A DNA stretch of 64,000 nucleotides from Dermatemys mawii. Lineage: Eukaryota > Chordata > Testudines > Dermatemydidae. Below the pieces are notes generated by a model that made no database searches, was not told where the DNA came from, and saw nothing but the letters and a program-made list of their open reading frames with translations. The first letter of the stretch is position 1. Each line of letters opens with the position of its first letter. Below are positions 1 through 10,209 of this stretch, in pieces. The position numbers were made by a program, and so were the translations under genes. Location of the stretch: contig ML677374.1 of assembly GCA_007922305.1 (NCBI GenBank), forward strand, positions 7,673,619-7,737,618, in the 5' to 3' direction.

Positions 1-837
1 CCTCATGCTTACAACACTAAGCTATCCTCTGCGGAATACCTCTGCTATAACAGGGGTTTGTTAAATGTCAACAGGCTGAGCAAAACTGGGCATCGCTGTG
101 TAGCTCTTAGAGAGTTAGGAAAAAATTTCAGGAAAGCAAAGACAGGCACAGCCAGTACAAATCCACAGAATGAGAGATCAATACTAGATAAAGCTTAAGT
201 TATAGCTAAGTCTTTAGTGACAGATATGCCATGGCCTTGGTACTCTGGGACCCAAAGGCAGGTGATCAACAAGACATACAGAGTTGGCGTTAGTTAATGG
301 GTTCTGTTTAGTGGTATAATAAATAGCAACAAGATTGCATAGGTTCTCTTTGCTAGATGAGCCAGGTAAACATATTCTGCTTTCCCTATAGTGTCCCTAT
401 ATTCTGACAGCAGCTTGGTCAAGATACTAGGCATGTTATCCTACTACAAAAGAAAGAGCACAGACCGTCAAAAATTGATGGTATGAAGTACTGGGACTGG
501 GCTCCTAGGCATTACGACAGTAATAATAATGTGTCATGGCTAGATAATAACACAGCTCTACAGCCAAAATGCTTCTGAAATAAATGTAGTCAAACTTTAC
601 TAATTCTGGGTCACTGAGAACGAAAATGATGCTTAAAATTGTTGATTGGCTCTAGTTTTCAAGATATGCTATTGGGTCAGTATATACGACCCTTGACATG
701 GGAATGGCGGAGAATAAGTGAGTTATAAAGGGAAGGGATCTCAATTTAAACCAGAAATGACTAAAATACATCTTTGACTGGATCTATGAATAAATCTATG
801 ATTGGGTTTGGACAGTACTTGCTTTTTAGGCAAAAAA
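1..837. other. Non-coding, mostly unrecognised
   Basis: No gene seen. About 475-540 resembles the 3' tail of a MIR-like SINE (plus sense: TGGGCTCCTAGGCATTACG-type followed by AATAATAAT). About 560-740 may be the left flank of the transposase-like element that follows; it contains the small inverted repeat GGGTC...GACCC at 674-692 around a TATATA core. Confidence 0.4.
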
Positions 838-841
838 ATGA

Positions 842-923
842 ATGATGCAATCTGAAGCTGGTATTGCATCATACATGATATCAATTGCATCATGTTATTC
901 CTAGAAGTCATGGATGATGCAAT
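842..923. promoter_or_regulatory. Four perfect C/EBP-ATF response elements (CARE/AARE)
   Basis: The 10-mer ATTGCATCAT, or its complement ATGATGCAAT, occurs four times: complement at 842-851, direct at 863-872 and 884-893, complement at 914-923. ATTGCATCA is the well-known amino-acid/stress response element bound by ATF4-C/EBP dimers (for example in the CHOP gene). Start-to-start spacings are 21, 21 and 30 bases, close to two, two and three DNA turns. The cluster ends about 140 bases before the start codon of the element's gene at 1061. A promoter role is inference; alternatively these could be sub-terminal transposase-binding sites. Confidence 0.6.
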
Positions 924-1060
924 CATAACGAAGCTTACATCACTCTGCTGAACAAGTTGCCCTATATCAGCTCTAGAAATCATACAGTGTCGTGCTCACT
1001 TATTTGTCAGTGTTTGATTTTGCAAAGAGACACATTTCTGTTTAGCCAAAGTGAGCAGAG

Positions 1061-2759
1061 ATGCCTCGTACTTGTGTGAACAGTGCAGATAACTTCGGCT
1101 ATGTTTGTGGTGAAGTGACTTTTGCATCACAAAAGCGCAATATAACCACTATGGTTAAGAAAGACTATCACCTTTATTTTGGCTGCAAAATTGGAGATCA
1201 GGATAAGAGGTGGGCCCCACACATATGCTGCAACACTTGTGCAACAAATCTTCGCCAGTGGTTGAACAGGAAAAGGAAATCTACGCCTTTTGCAGTGCCA
1301 ATGATTTGGAGAGAGCCAACAGATCACACCAACAATTGTTACTTCTGCATGGTGCCTCCAGTTGGGAAAGGTGTATCAAAGAAGAATAATGGACTGTGCA
1401 TTATCCAAACATTCTATCAGCTATACGCCCAATACCCCACGGAGAAGGGCTGTCTGTTCCTGATGCACCAGAATCACTCTCACTTGAGTCAGACGAGGAA
1501 GAGGAAGAGGATGAAACTTCTGGTCCTGAACCATCAATGTCGCAGGACCCACATTTTCTCCCATTCTCCTCCTCCTCTGAACCACACCTCATAACACAAG
1601 CCGAACTGAATGACCTTGTCAGGTATTTGGAACTACCCAAGAGTAAGGCAGAGCTGTTGGGCTCCAGACTACAGCAGTGGAATCTCCTGGCAGGTGATGT
1701 TAGGGTTTCCATGTTCCATGACCGTCAAAAGGATCTTGTCCCATTCTTCTTCATGGAAGATGATCTTTTAGCCTGCAACAACATCGATGGTGTGATGGCA
1801 GCCCTCAACATCGTTCACGATCCAGATGAGTGGAGACTCTTCATTGATTCATCGAAGACGAGTCTTAAAGCTGTTTTGCTGCATAATGGCAATGTTTTGC
1901 CATCAATTCTAGTTGGTCATGCAGTCCATATGAAGGAAACCTATGACAACATGAAACAACTCTTGACGTGCATAAACTATGACCAACATCAGTGGCAGCT
2001 TTGTGGCGATTTGAAGGTTTGTTGCTCTCTTGCTTGGTCTGCAGACTGGATACACAAAGTACTGCTGTTTTCTCTGCGAACGGGATAGTTGTGCAAGAGA
2101 TTCCCACTACATCAAGAAAGACTGGCCACTCCAACAGTCATTGGAGCCTGGGAGGAAAAGTGTTCAGCATCCACCACTTGTTGAATCAAGGAAGATTTTG
2201 TTACCACCCTTACACATCAAGCTGGGTCTGATGAAGAACTTTGTCAAGGCCATTGACAAAACACAAGCAGCTTTCAAGTACCTCCCTGGAAAATTTCCAA
2301 GGTTAAGTGAAGCTAAGATAAAGGAAGGTGTCTTTGTTGGTCCTCAGATTCGTGAACTTCTTCAAGATGATGCTTTTGACCGTGCACTGCGTGGCAAGGA
2401 AAAGATGGCATGGAAAGCCTTCCAGTCAGTGGCAATACATTTTCTCGGAAACAACAAGGCGGACAACTACAGGTTGTTGGTGGAAAACCTCCTCAAGGCA
2501 TACAAAAGCCTTGGTTGCAACATGTCACTAAAGATACATTTTTTGCACTCTCATCTAGATTTTTTTTCCACCGAACTGCGGAGCAGTGAGCGACGAGCAC
2601 GGCAAGCGATTTCACCAGGACATGGCAACAATGGAGAAACGCTATCAGGGCAAATGGAGCCCATCAATGCTTGCAGACTATTGCTGGACAGTGACAAGAG
2701 ATGCTCCATTTAATGAATACAAGAGACTAGCCAAGAAGCGCCGAGTAGACACTGAATAG
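1061..2759 (+). pseudogene. Frameshifted intronless transposase-like gene (multicopy family, function unknown)
   Basis: The coding remnant is spread over three frames: 1061 to about 1390, about 1390-2020, about 2020-2570, then a fourth segment in another frame to a stop at 2757-2759. That means at least three frameshifts, so it cannot make its protein. The N-terminal part has a cysteine-rich zinc-finger-like module (CVNSAD near residue 5, YVCGEV near 14, then CCNTC and YFCMVP). An acidic, Ser-rich linker follows (SDEEEEEDE), then a conserved core with FIDSSK, GDLKV and CCFLCE, and a C-terminal SDEHG...FHQD region. I recognise it as a family that recurs in many turtle copies and in insects. 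The D..D..E/D-like spacing suggests a DDE transposase, but the superfamily is not assigned. The acidic residue expected just after HG appears as Lys here. Confidence 0.65.
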
Positions 2760-3750
2760 GACTAAACTATGTACATAATAGTTTTTTGCCTTTTGTTTCA
2801 TAATATATTTTATTTACATAACCCTTTTGCTGATTTTAAAAGTGTTACATAAACAGGACAGGTGAAATATCATCATGTAAAGCAACCATAAACACATGAA
2901 AAGACCTAGGTTTACAATTTATAATTAAAACTCTACTATCTACACAATACACATAGACATAAAATGTAAAAACTTAAATATCTTAGAAACAGTAGCCATT
3001 CAGCACATCAAAATACATAATAAATATCACATTTTATCTCTGAAGCAGACGACTTCTAAAAAATTGTAGACCAGTGTAATTTGCAGCAGGACAAGTGATT
3101 CCAGATACTTCTGGCTTGGAAAGAGTTACAATCAGCCTCCTTGCCTTTTGGGAAGCTGGACAGCATCAGCTTATCAGCTGCATAAGATTTCCTTGATGCG
3201 ATGAGAGGAAGGAAATACAGTTTATGATTCATTTGTTTGAAAGAGTTGGGTTCAGCTCCAGGCTTGTAACACCAGCAGACTCACTAAATCTTCATGTCAA
3301 GCCCATTAGGTTGGTTGTAACAATTTAAAGTGTTGAAATATATTTGTTAAGACTATGTAATAATGCATTACTTGAACCTATACTTGCCAAACCCTGCTTG
3401 TCACCGAACCAGCTCCAATCAGCAGCTGGTGTCTGAATTCCTGCCCCAGTACATTAGAGTTAGTATAAGAGGACAAGCAACCTCACTCTAATGACGACAG
3501 CTTGGTCAAGTGAGCTAAGTGTGCTGTCCTCCTTTGTCTGACCTAGAGACGAAACAGAAGTCCAAGAATCTACATTTAGGCTCATTCACTTAGAATGCAA
3601 TGGAACTTGCACACGGGGACACTAATAACCTCAGAAGATGTGCAAAAACCCAGGCCGGCTCCAGGCACCAGCTGAGGAAGCACGTGCCCGCAGTGGCACA
3701 TTGTAAAGGGCAGCATTCCGGTCAATCCCGGGACAGCACAATTTGGCCAC
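2760..3750. other. Non-coding, possible 3' flank of the transposase-like element
   Basis: AT-rich to about 3060, probably the 3' non-coding part of the element at 838-2759, though I could not find matching terminal inverted repeats. About 3330-3560 is more GC-balanced and looks like repeat sequence, but I do not recognise it. No gene seen. Confidence 0.35.
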
Positions 3751-3772
3751 TTTTTTTTTTTTTTTTTTTTTT
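3751..3772 (+). repeat. Poly-T tract (22 T)
   Basis: Uninterrupted homopolymer, prone to length error in assembly. Confidence 0.95.
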
Positions 3773-3917
3773 GCTTGAGATGGCAAGAGAGAGAGAGCTG
3801 GCCCTGGAAAAAAGCCAAGAGGTTTCACCTTCCCATTATCCATGGTAATATTTTTCCAAGATCGCATAATTGGATAAGAAAAGGCAGAGAGTAAAAAAAA
3901 AGACCCGCTCTTCTTAA

Positions 3918-3920
<3 letters not shown>

Positions 3921-3964
<44 letters not shown>
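3921..3964. repeat. (AT)22 microsatellite
   Basis: Perfect AT dinucleotide array followed by seven C. Self-complementary, so it can extrude a cruciform; length is likely polymorphic. Confidence 0.97.
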
Positions 3965-3967
<3 letters not shown>

Positions 3968-5040
3968 CCCCATCCCAAAATACTGTCTCTTACACATGGT
4001 TTCAGATAGAAAAGCTCTCTCTTATGGTGCTCTCTCTCTTTCCCACTCCTTGGCTCTTCATCATGTGTGAGTAAGTAAATATTGAAGGTGGGTAAAGCAA
4101 CTACATTTGCTCGATAGAAGTGCAGTGTAGGTCTCCAATCTCAGGGTCAGGGAATGCACAGTCACCTCAAAGAAAACTACGAAGGGGAGCATGCAGACAG
4201 ATACAAAAAAAGGGTTTAAACCGAGAACCTATCATTTCTGCTCTCCACGCACTGCTCCCTATCATTGGCTTTTAAACAGCCAGGAATACTTTCCATTGTG
4301 TTTTTCCATAAGCTTTGCTTTGATCACTGGGATAAACCTTTCTTGCCTTTCCCTGAAGTAAAAATAAACTTTTCCACTCATGCTCATACCAAACACAAAA
4401 CGTCTGAAACGAGGACACTAAAAAAAAAGAAAAATGTGAAATAGGCAGAGTTTGAGAGTTAACCAAAAGCACTAGCGTGCTTAAGAAATAGGCAAGCTGT
4501 GACTTGCAGTTTGCAATGGGAGCTCAACACAATTCAAGATGAAATGGAAAAATCACCCTCTAACTAAGAGGTTTAACCAAGATTAAGATGCAAAATAAAT
4601 TAAAGCATTACTCAGCTCTTCTTCCAACTCTCTTTTCATGTCCTATCACATCCGCTCTGGCATATTTGTACACACCATAAAACAGATTCAAGCCAGGTGA
4701 ACCAAGGCAAGATAAAAGCAGATTTTTATTTTCCACTGCATCTAATATGTAAAAATGTCCTGTGTCCAGCTCAGGCAAAGATCAGAGACACCACTCTGGG
4801 AGGATTTCTGTTCTCTCATGTAATGAAAGGATATTTCCATACTAATATTTGTGAAGGAGTGTTTTGCTTGTTAGGAGATTACAAGAGACTGAATCCTTTT
4901 GATCTTACACTTTACCCTCCCTGACAGAAAATTGTCTGAGTCACTTAGTTCAGTGGATTGCAGCTCTCACAATATTTATAGCTACTAGTCTGGGAACTAA
5001 TAAGCTGAATAGACCAACATTAGACCCGGGATAGAGATTT
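3965..5040. other. Intronic sequence without recognised features
   Basis: No gene, RNA gene or clear repeat recognised; the short open frames here show no family resemblance. Confidence 0.5.
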
Positions 5041-5064
5041 GGGAGAAGAGCAGCATTTTAGGAG

Positions 5065-5150
5065 GCATCATGTGTCTAGTCACAGCGCCATAAAATTTAA
5101 GGCCAGAACAGACCCCCTGATCTTCTAGTCAGGCTACCAACACCACTCAG
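5065..5150 (-). repeat. CR1-type tail fragment
   Basis: On the minus strand the sequence reads as the diverged 3' end of a reptile CR1 element or CR1-tailed SINE (a GATCAG...TCTGGCCTTAAAATTTTATGG-like ending). A better copy of the same tail lies at 59455-59555 on the plus strand. Confidence 0.5.
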
Positions 5151-6051
5151 CACCTGAAATCAGACTATGGTATTACAGCTTTCGGGGAACTGAACTGTTA
5201 TGTGCCACAGGCAGAGAACAGGAGACACTGAGTTGCACCACTTGCCTGGGGCCCCAGCAATAGCAGAAAATGGATTAAGTGAGATATACCCAAGGTAATC
5301 TTGGCAAGCGATCTGACCCCACGCTGCAGAGGAAGATGGGTGGGGGGAAAAAAACCACCCAAGGTAACTACTAATTGAACGTGGGGCAAATTCTTTCATA
5401 ACCCCACATACTGTCATCGGATCCTGAGCATGTAAGCAAGAACCTGCTAGCTGGGCACCGGAGAGAGATGGAGAGAAAATGCTCAGTGTCACCTCATAGC
5501 TCACCCAGTCTCCAGCCGCAGCCATCTCTGATGATTCAGAGAAAAGTGAAAAAAAACTCCACGATAGATTTATAGGTGGACAGGCAGGAGGGATCCCTCT
5601 CCTGACCCTTGTTGGACACAGATGGACACACGTCATATTTGCCTTGGGGTATAGCTTTATGTTGTTCCCTCAGGACAATGTTACTTTATGGCTACAGAGA
5701 GGTTTCTGAAGTTCTCTGAGTAACCCACTGAGAGAGTTCTCCAACCACACCTGTTGGGAGAGTGACTTTTCTGGGTATAGCAGCAGATCTAACCACGGAG
5801 CATATAGAGAAAGCAGACTGGAGTGGAACGAGAAAGAGGGAAGTGGCATAGTGACATAGGAATGTGGCCGATCCTACTAGTAGGCAGAATTGTTTTAAAC
5901 AGCACTGAATAATGTTGGTGCCAGAAAGAGTGTCTCTCTCCCAAGAAAGACTAATCTCTGTTCTTCCTTAAAAATTAATGGATGTTAACATACCGAGTCT
6001 GGAGAACTCTGATCCAAAAGAAAGCCTCTCTAACTACTACAGCACCACTGC

Positions 6052-6150
6052 TATAACGATTTTTGTACAGTGCCTGGCACAATGGGGTTCTGGTCTGTGA
6101 CTAGAGATCCTAGATGTTGTGATAATATAAATAGTATTAACAGCCAGAAC
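6052..6150 (+). repeat. MIR-like SINE, 3' tail fragment
   Basis: Begins TTTTTGTACAGTGCCTGGCA and continues with a CAATGGGGTTCTGGTC-type segment and an AT-rich end, the usual tail of the MIR-like SINEs seen at several places in this window. Confidence 0.6.
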
Positions 6151-8790
6151 GTGGCAGAGAACGCACCACAATGTACCAAGAAGTGCCAGACCAGACTATT
6201 ATAACAGCAATGAAAGTGTAAATACCAGCTGCCCTTGGTGTATAACATGCTAGTAAATGAAGTGTAAGACCCAAATGTATCCAGATTTCCTTCCTTCCTC
6301 CTGTGACAATTCAGTAAGCATTATAAAATTTACATTTAACAAATCAGCATTCGAATTTTAACTAGAACAGGTGTTCCAGCACGGAAGCATTTTCTTTAAC
6401 GGCTTACCAAACCTGCTTTCGTCCTGTACTGCTTTCTTCCAGTGGACGAAACAAAAAGTTTGTAAATTTTGCTCTTAGAAAGTATGGTAGCCCAAGTAGT
6501 AAAAAGCTTCTTTAATACCACTAAAGAAGTAGTCTTCCTACAGACTCAAAAACCCCAGCTGATTTTAAAACTGTCACAACAAGTACACATACAAAGACAG
6601 AACTTTTATTTTTACTTATGCATACAACAGGATTTAAACTGCAAGTTGACTCCTGCAAAGCCTGTGAGCAGCAGGAAGATGTATACACACACAGAGCTTA
6701 TTTCCCGCTAGGCAGCTTGATCAACCTATAAATTATAAGCATCTTACCGATATGCCCAAACTTAGACAGTGGTTAAAAAGAGGCCCAACTGAAATGGAAA
6801 ACTACAGCCTCTGAAACACTTCATCTTTCAAAGCCCCCCAGTCAAGCAGTTAAAATATATACATCATTGTCTCTGGATCCTTGATTGCACAGAAGACCTA
6901 GTTTAAACAGAACTCAGTTAGCTCTCTATGGCAGAGTTCTATTAGCCATGCCTTCCAAACAGCATAAATCTAATTAGATAGAATGAAAATTACGAAGGCT
7001 TCCAGAAATGAAATCATGGAAGGACTGACATTAAAATAAATGCAGCCTGACCTGCCAGACTCAAATCTCGCATCTAAAATTAGGATAAGTGGTGTTAATT
7101 TTTTTTAATTAATGTTTATTGCAAAGCCAATATGAAATAAGCATATTCGCTGAACGTTACCAGGAGTAAAATCTTTTTAATGACTAAGGCAGGCCATTCA
7201 TGTTAGTAGGATGCCAGTGTAAATTAGAAACGAGAAGATGGAGTTTCTGGAAAAAGCTCATTTTAGCTGCATGCACGTCCACAATAGGTTGGGATATTGA
7301 CCAAACTTTTCCTGCTGGTTGGTTTTTGGCCAAATACTAGTGCTTTAGAAGGACCCAGTCAGCCTTAATACTTAACCACTGCATTTTATCCACTGGCTAG
7401 GTGGTTTCTCAGGGTAAGATTTCTCACAGATGCCTCTGTCGGCCATCCTTTCAACCTGGGATGCTGCAGTAGTCCAGGTTACTTGTGAGTGCCTGTCTTA
7501 ATCCCTGCCACATGTCTTGGACTTGGTAAAAGATGAAGGGGAGGAAGGGAAAGGCATGTGATGAGAATTCCACACACTCCAGGACACACCTGAATGCAGT
7601 GGCCAAAGGCCTCATTCCATCAAGGACATCTTTGCTCCTGTGCAGCTATCCAAGAACTGAGCTTTGCCACATACACACACAAGGCCACTGTTAAACAACA
7701 GACTAAACAGAAGTCAAATTGGGGCTAACTGGTAACGAGAACAGGATGGTGGGCAAAGCAAAGAAAGATACTAGCTAAAAAGTTCTAATTAACTTCCAAA
7801 TTAAGTTTAAAAAGGAATCAACTCTCAACTCCTCCCAAGCCCTCTGCTACCTTCTAAGCAGTTGGAAAATAATTTTCCACATCTACAGACCATCTTTTTT
7901 TTCATTTAAGCAAACATGGATTTTACTCTCCTGCATTTCTAACAGGGCTCAAGTTGATAGAACCTTCATTCGCTTCCTTATCTGAGCACCAGAATCTCTT
8001 ACTGTACTAGCAGGCACAGACTGCACTTTCAGTTGCTGAGAAAGCAGTAAGAGGAACTCAGGGCTGTTCTAGAGGATTTTTATCAGCAGTTTATTTACCC
8101 ATGTTAATGTAAAAGCCCATCAACATGCACATACTTGTCTTCTTGCTAGCGGATGCATTGGAATGTAACCGTATAACCAATAAATGGATTAAGATTTATT
8201 GGAAACTGACATTCACAAAGAAATTTCACCCAACGCCTCAGTATTGTGCAAATTACATCCAATATGTTTGGAACATGTCAATATAATATTTAGTGTTACA
8301 TTGTGCCTCTCTCCCAACTGTTGTGTCTTTCCTCTTGGCAGAGGTTAGCAACTCCTCCTCACCACCCTGTATATATATTATAGAAATGCTCACAAAGTGG
8401 ATTGTTGGTGGGAAATGGTAATTTTGGTTTAGGAACAGTTTATTTTAAAGTTGATTTAAAAATTCAGAGGACATTTCAGAGTAGGAGAGTGAGGCTAAGT
8501 GACATTTTTTTTCTCCTCTCTCTAGGGTTCTTGACATTGTCCCGGTAAGTGACAGAATTCTGTTGGCAACCACTTTTTCAGCTATTGTTTCCTATCACCG
8601 AAAAAGAATTCGGGACACAAAAACCTGGGCCATGAGATCTAAATCCAACTTAACAGAGATAAAATGATACATCAATACCAACTGCCTGTTCCTCTGCTCA
8701 GCGAACAGAGCATTCGTTCAATAGCTTGCCACTCTATTGATAAAAGTCATCCAAAGAGACAGGATAGCAGAAGGAAGAGTTATTTTATTC
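6151..8790. other. Intronic sequence, no gene recognised
   Basis: About 2.6 kb of AT-rich sequence. I see no exon of MSI2, no RNA gene and no clear mobile element. At 8521-8556 a pyrimidine-rich CTCTAG is followed 19 bases later by CCCGGTAAGT on the plus strand, a chance-looking micro-exon pattern antisense to MSI2. Confidence 0.5.
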
Positions 8791-9120
8791 CAAGGATCAT
8801 CAACCATTGGCACGCAGCCCGCCAGGGTAAGCCCCCTGGTGGGCCAGGCCAGTTTGTTTACCTGCCGCGTCCGCGGGTTAAGCCGATTGTGGCTTCTCCT
8901 GGTCGTGGTTCGCCCCTCCAGGCCAATGGGGGCTGTAGGAAGTGGGGGACAGCACATCCTTGGTCCACACCGCATCCCACAGCTCCCATTGACCGGGAGC
9001 GACGAACCGCAGCCAGTGGAAGCTGCAATTGGCTGAACTTGCAGACGCAACAGATAAACCAGCCCACCCCGCCAGAGGGCTTACCCTGGAGGGTCGCGGG
9101 CCAAAAACTGACGATCCCTG
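8791..9120. mobile_element. Long-palindrome hAT-like miniature element, 330 bp
   Basis: The two halves are imperfect reverse complements about a centre near 8955. Ends are CAAGGATCATCA and TGACGATCCCTG (reverse complement CAGGGATCGTCA). Internally GCCCGCCAGGGTAAGCCCCC at 8817-8836 pairs with the matching GGGCTTACCCTGG segment at about 9077-9089. Flanks TTTTATTC (8783-8790) and TTGTATTA (9121-9128) agree at 6 of 8 positions, consistent with a decayed 8-bp hAT target duplication. The overlapping open frames on both strands are a by-product of the palindrome. No transposase inside. Confidence 0.75.
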
Positions 9121-9184
9121 TTGTATTAACACCCTCGGCCCCAAACATAACAGAAAACTGATCAAAAGTATTCTTTGTAATCAC

Positions 9185-10200
9185 AATTATCTATCCATCC
9201 AACCTTCTCTCTTTTTGATTCCCACCCATCAGCCAACAGCAATGATAGAGCAGAATAAGGTCTTTCCACCATTTTATATCTTGCACCCACTTAAAGACTT
9301 CCTTCATCTTTAGCATTTTTTGTTCTGTATCATTCTTTACCGTTTCTATCCAAGGCATCCTCAGTCTTCCTCTATTTCTAGTTCCTTGCACTCTGGTATG
9401 CATCATCGTGTATCTTCATTTTCCGGGTCCATTCTTGACACACGTCCAAACCACCACAATCGTGTTCCTTGAATCTTCTGTAACAGGATTATTTCTTGCC
9501 CTAATCATTTTCTTATCTCATCATTTTTTATTTTCTGGAGTCTTGAAAAAAACTTTCAGTATTCCCCTCAGCCAGTTCATTTCTGCAATCCAAATCTTTC
9601 ATCAGCTTTCCTCATACTCCATTGTTCTGACCCATCCAGCAGTAACAGCATGACAGTTGCCTTATATGAGCTGTTTTTTGTTTTTAATCAAAATGTCTTT
9701 GGCTTTCCATATTTTGCAAAGTTTTCAAATGCAGTGGCTGCTTGTCCAACATCCTTTTATCTCATCTTCACAATTCCCATTCTGCAATACTAATTCTACA
9801 AGGTATGCAAATTGTTCCACTTCTTCTAATTCTTTGTCTCAGAGTTTAATCTTTAACACTTTCTCATGTCTTTCAATTGCCATAATTTTTGCTTTCTCCA
9901 TACTGATTTTCAAGACAAATTTGCTGCTCTGGTCACTTATTCTCTGGTAACCCATCTTGGCCAGTGCTGAGGTCATCATCTGCAAATGTCAGGTTATGCA
10001 CTGTTCTGTTCTACCACATAGCATGACTTCTCCCATTTCACCTTTCAGTGCCACAGACATTAACACTTCCAGTACCAAGGTGAACAAATTTGATGATACC
10101 GTGCATCCTTCTCACACACCTTTGGTCATCCTGAATCATTCTGTTAGCTCCTTATCTAATCTCACCACACTCCACAACCTGCTGTAAATGTTTTCCATCA
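9185..10200 (-). pseudogene. Dead LINE (non-LTR) reverse transcriptase fragment
   Basis: Reading the minus strand gives RT and C-terminal pieces in broken frames. NLTFADDDLS (about 9995-9966) is the catalytic FADD box. A weak QNGNCEDEIK segment follows near 9800-9770. The C-terminal GTRNRGRLRMPWIETVKND segment (about 9388-9330) resembles the conserved GRPR.RWID...D end of RTE/Jockey-type ORF2 proteins. Several stops and frameshifts separate these. The 5' part (endonuclease and RT fingers) is missing, as expected for 5'-truncated LINE insertion. Family assignment beyond non-LTR is uncertain. Confidence 0.6.
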
Positions 10201-10209
10201 GCTTGTTCA

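Noticed and set aside
842..923. CRISPR-like or satellite array
   Set aside because: Repeats are 10 bp, alternate in orientation and are only four; the regulatory-motif reading fits better.
370..3515. Shared CAGCTTGGTCAAG near 413 and 3498 as possible long direct repeats flanking the transposase-like gene
   Set aside because: Similarity does not extend beyond about 13 bases on either side, so LTR-like ends are not supported.
5160..5636. 158-codon minus-strand open frame
   Set aside because: No recognisable domain, no splice-bounded conservation and no promoter; a chance frame in intronic sequence.
8521..8560. Micro-exon pattern (CTCTAG ... GGTAAGT, 19 bases) on the plus strand
   Set aside because: Antisense to MSI2 with no neighbouring exons; consensus splice sites this close occur by chance.
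8660..9310. Several overlapping open frames on both strands
   Set aside because: They arise from the palindromic, GC-rich miniature element at 8791-9120.
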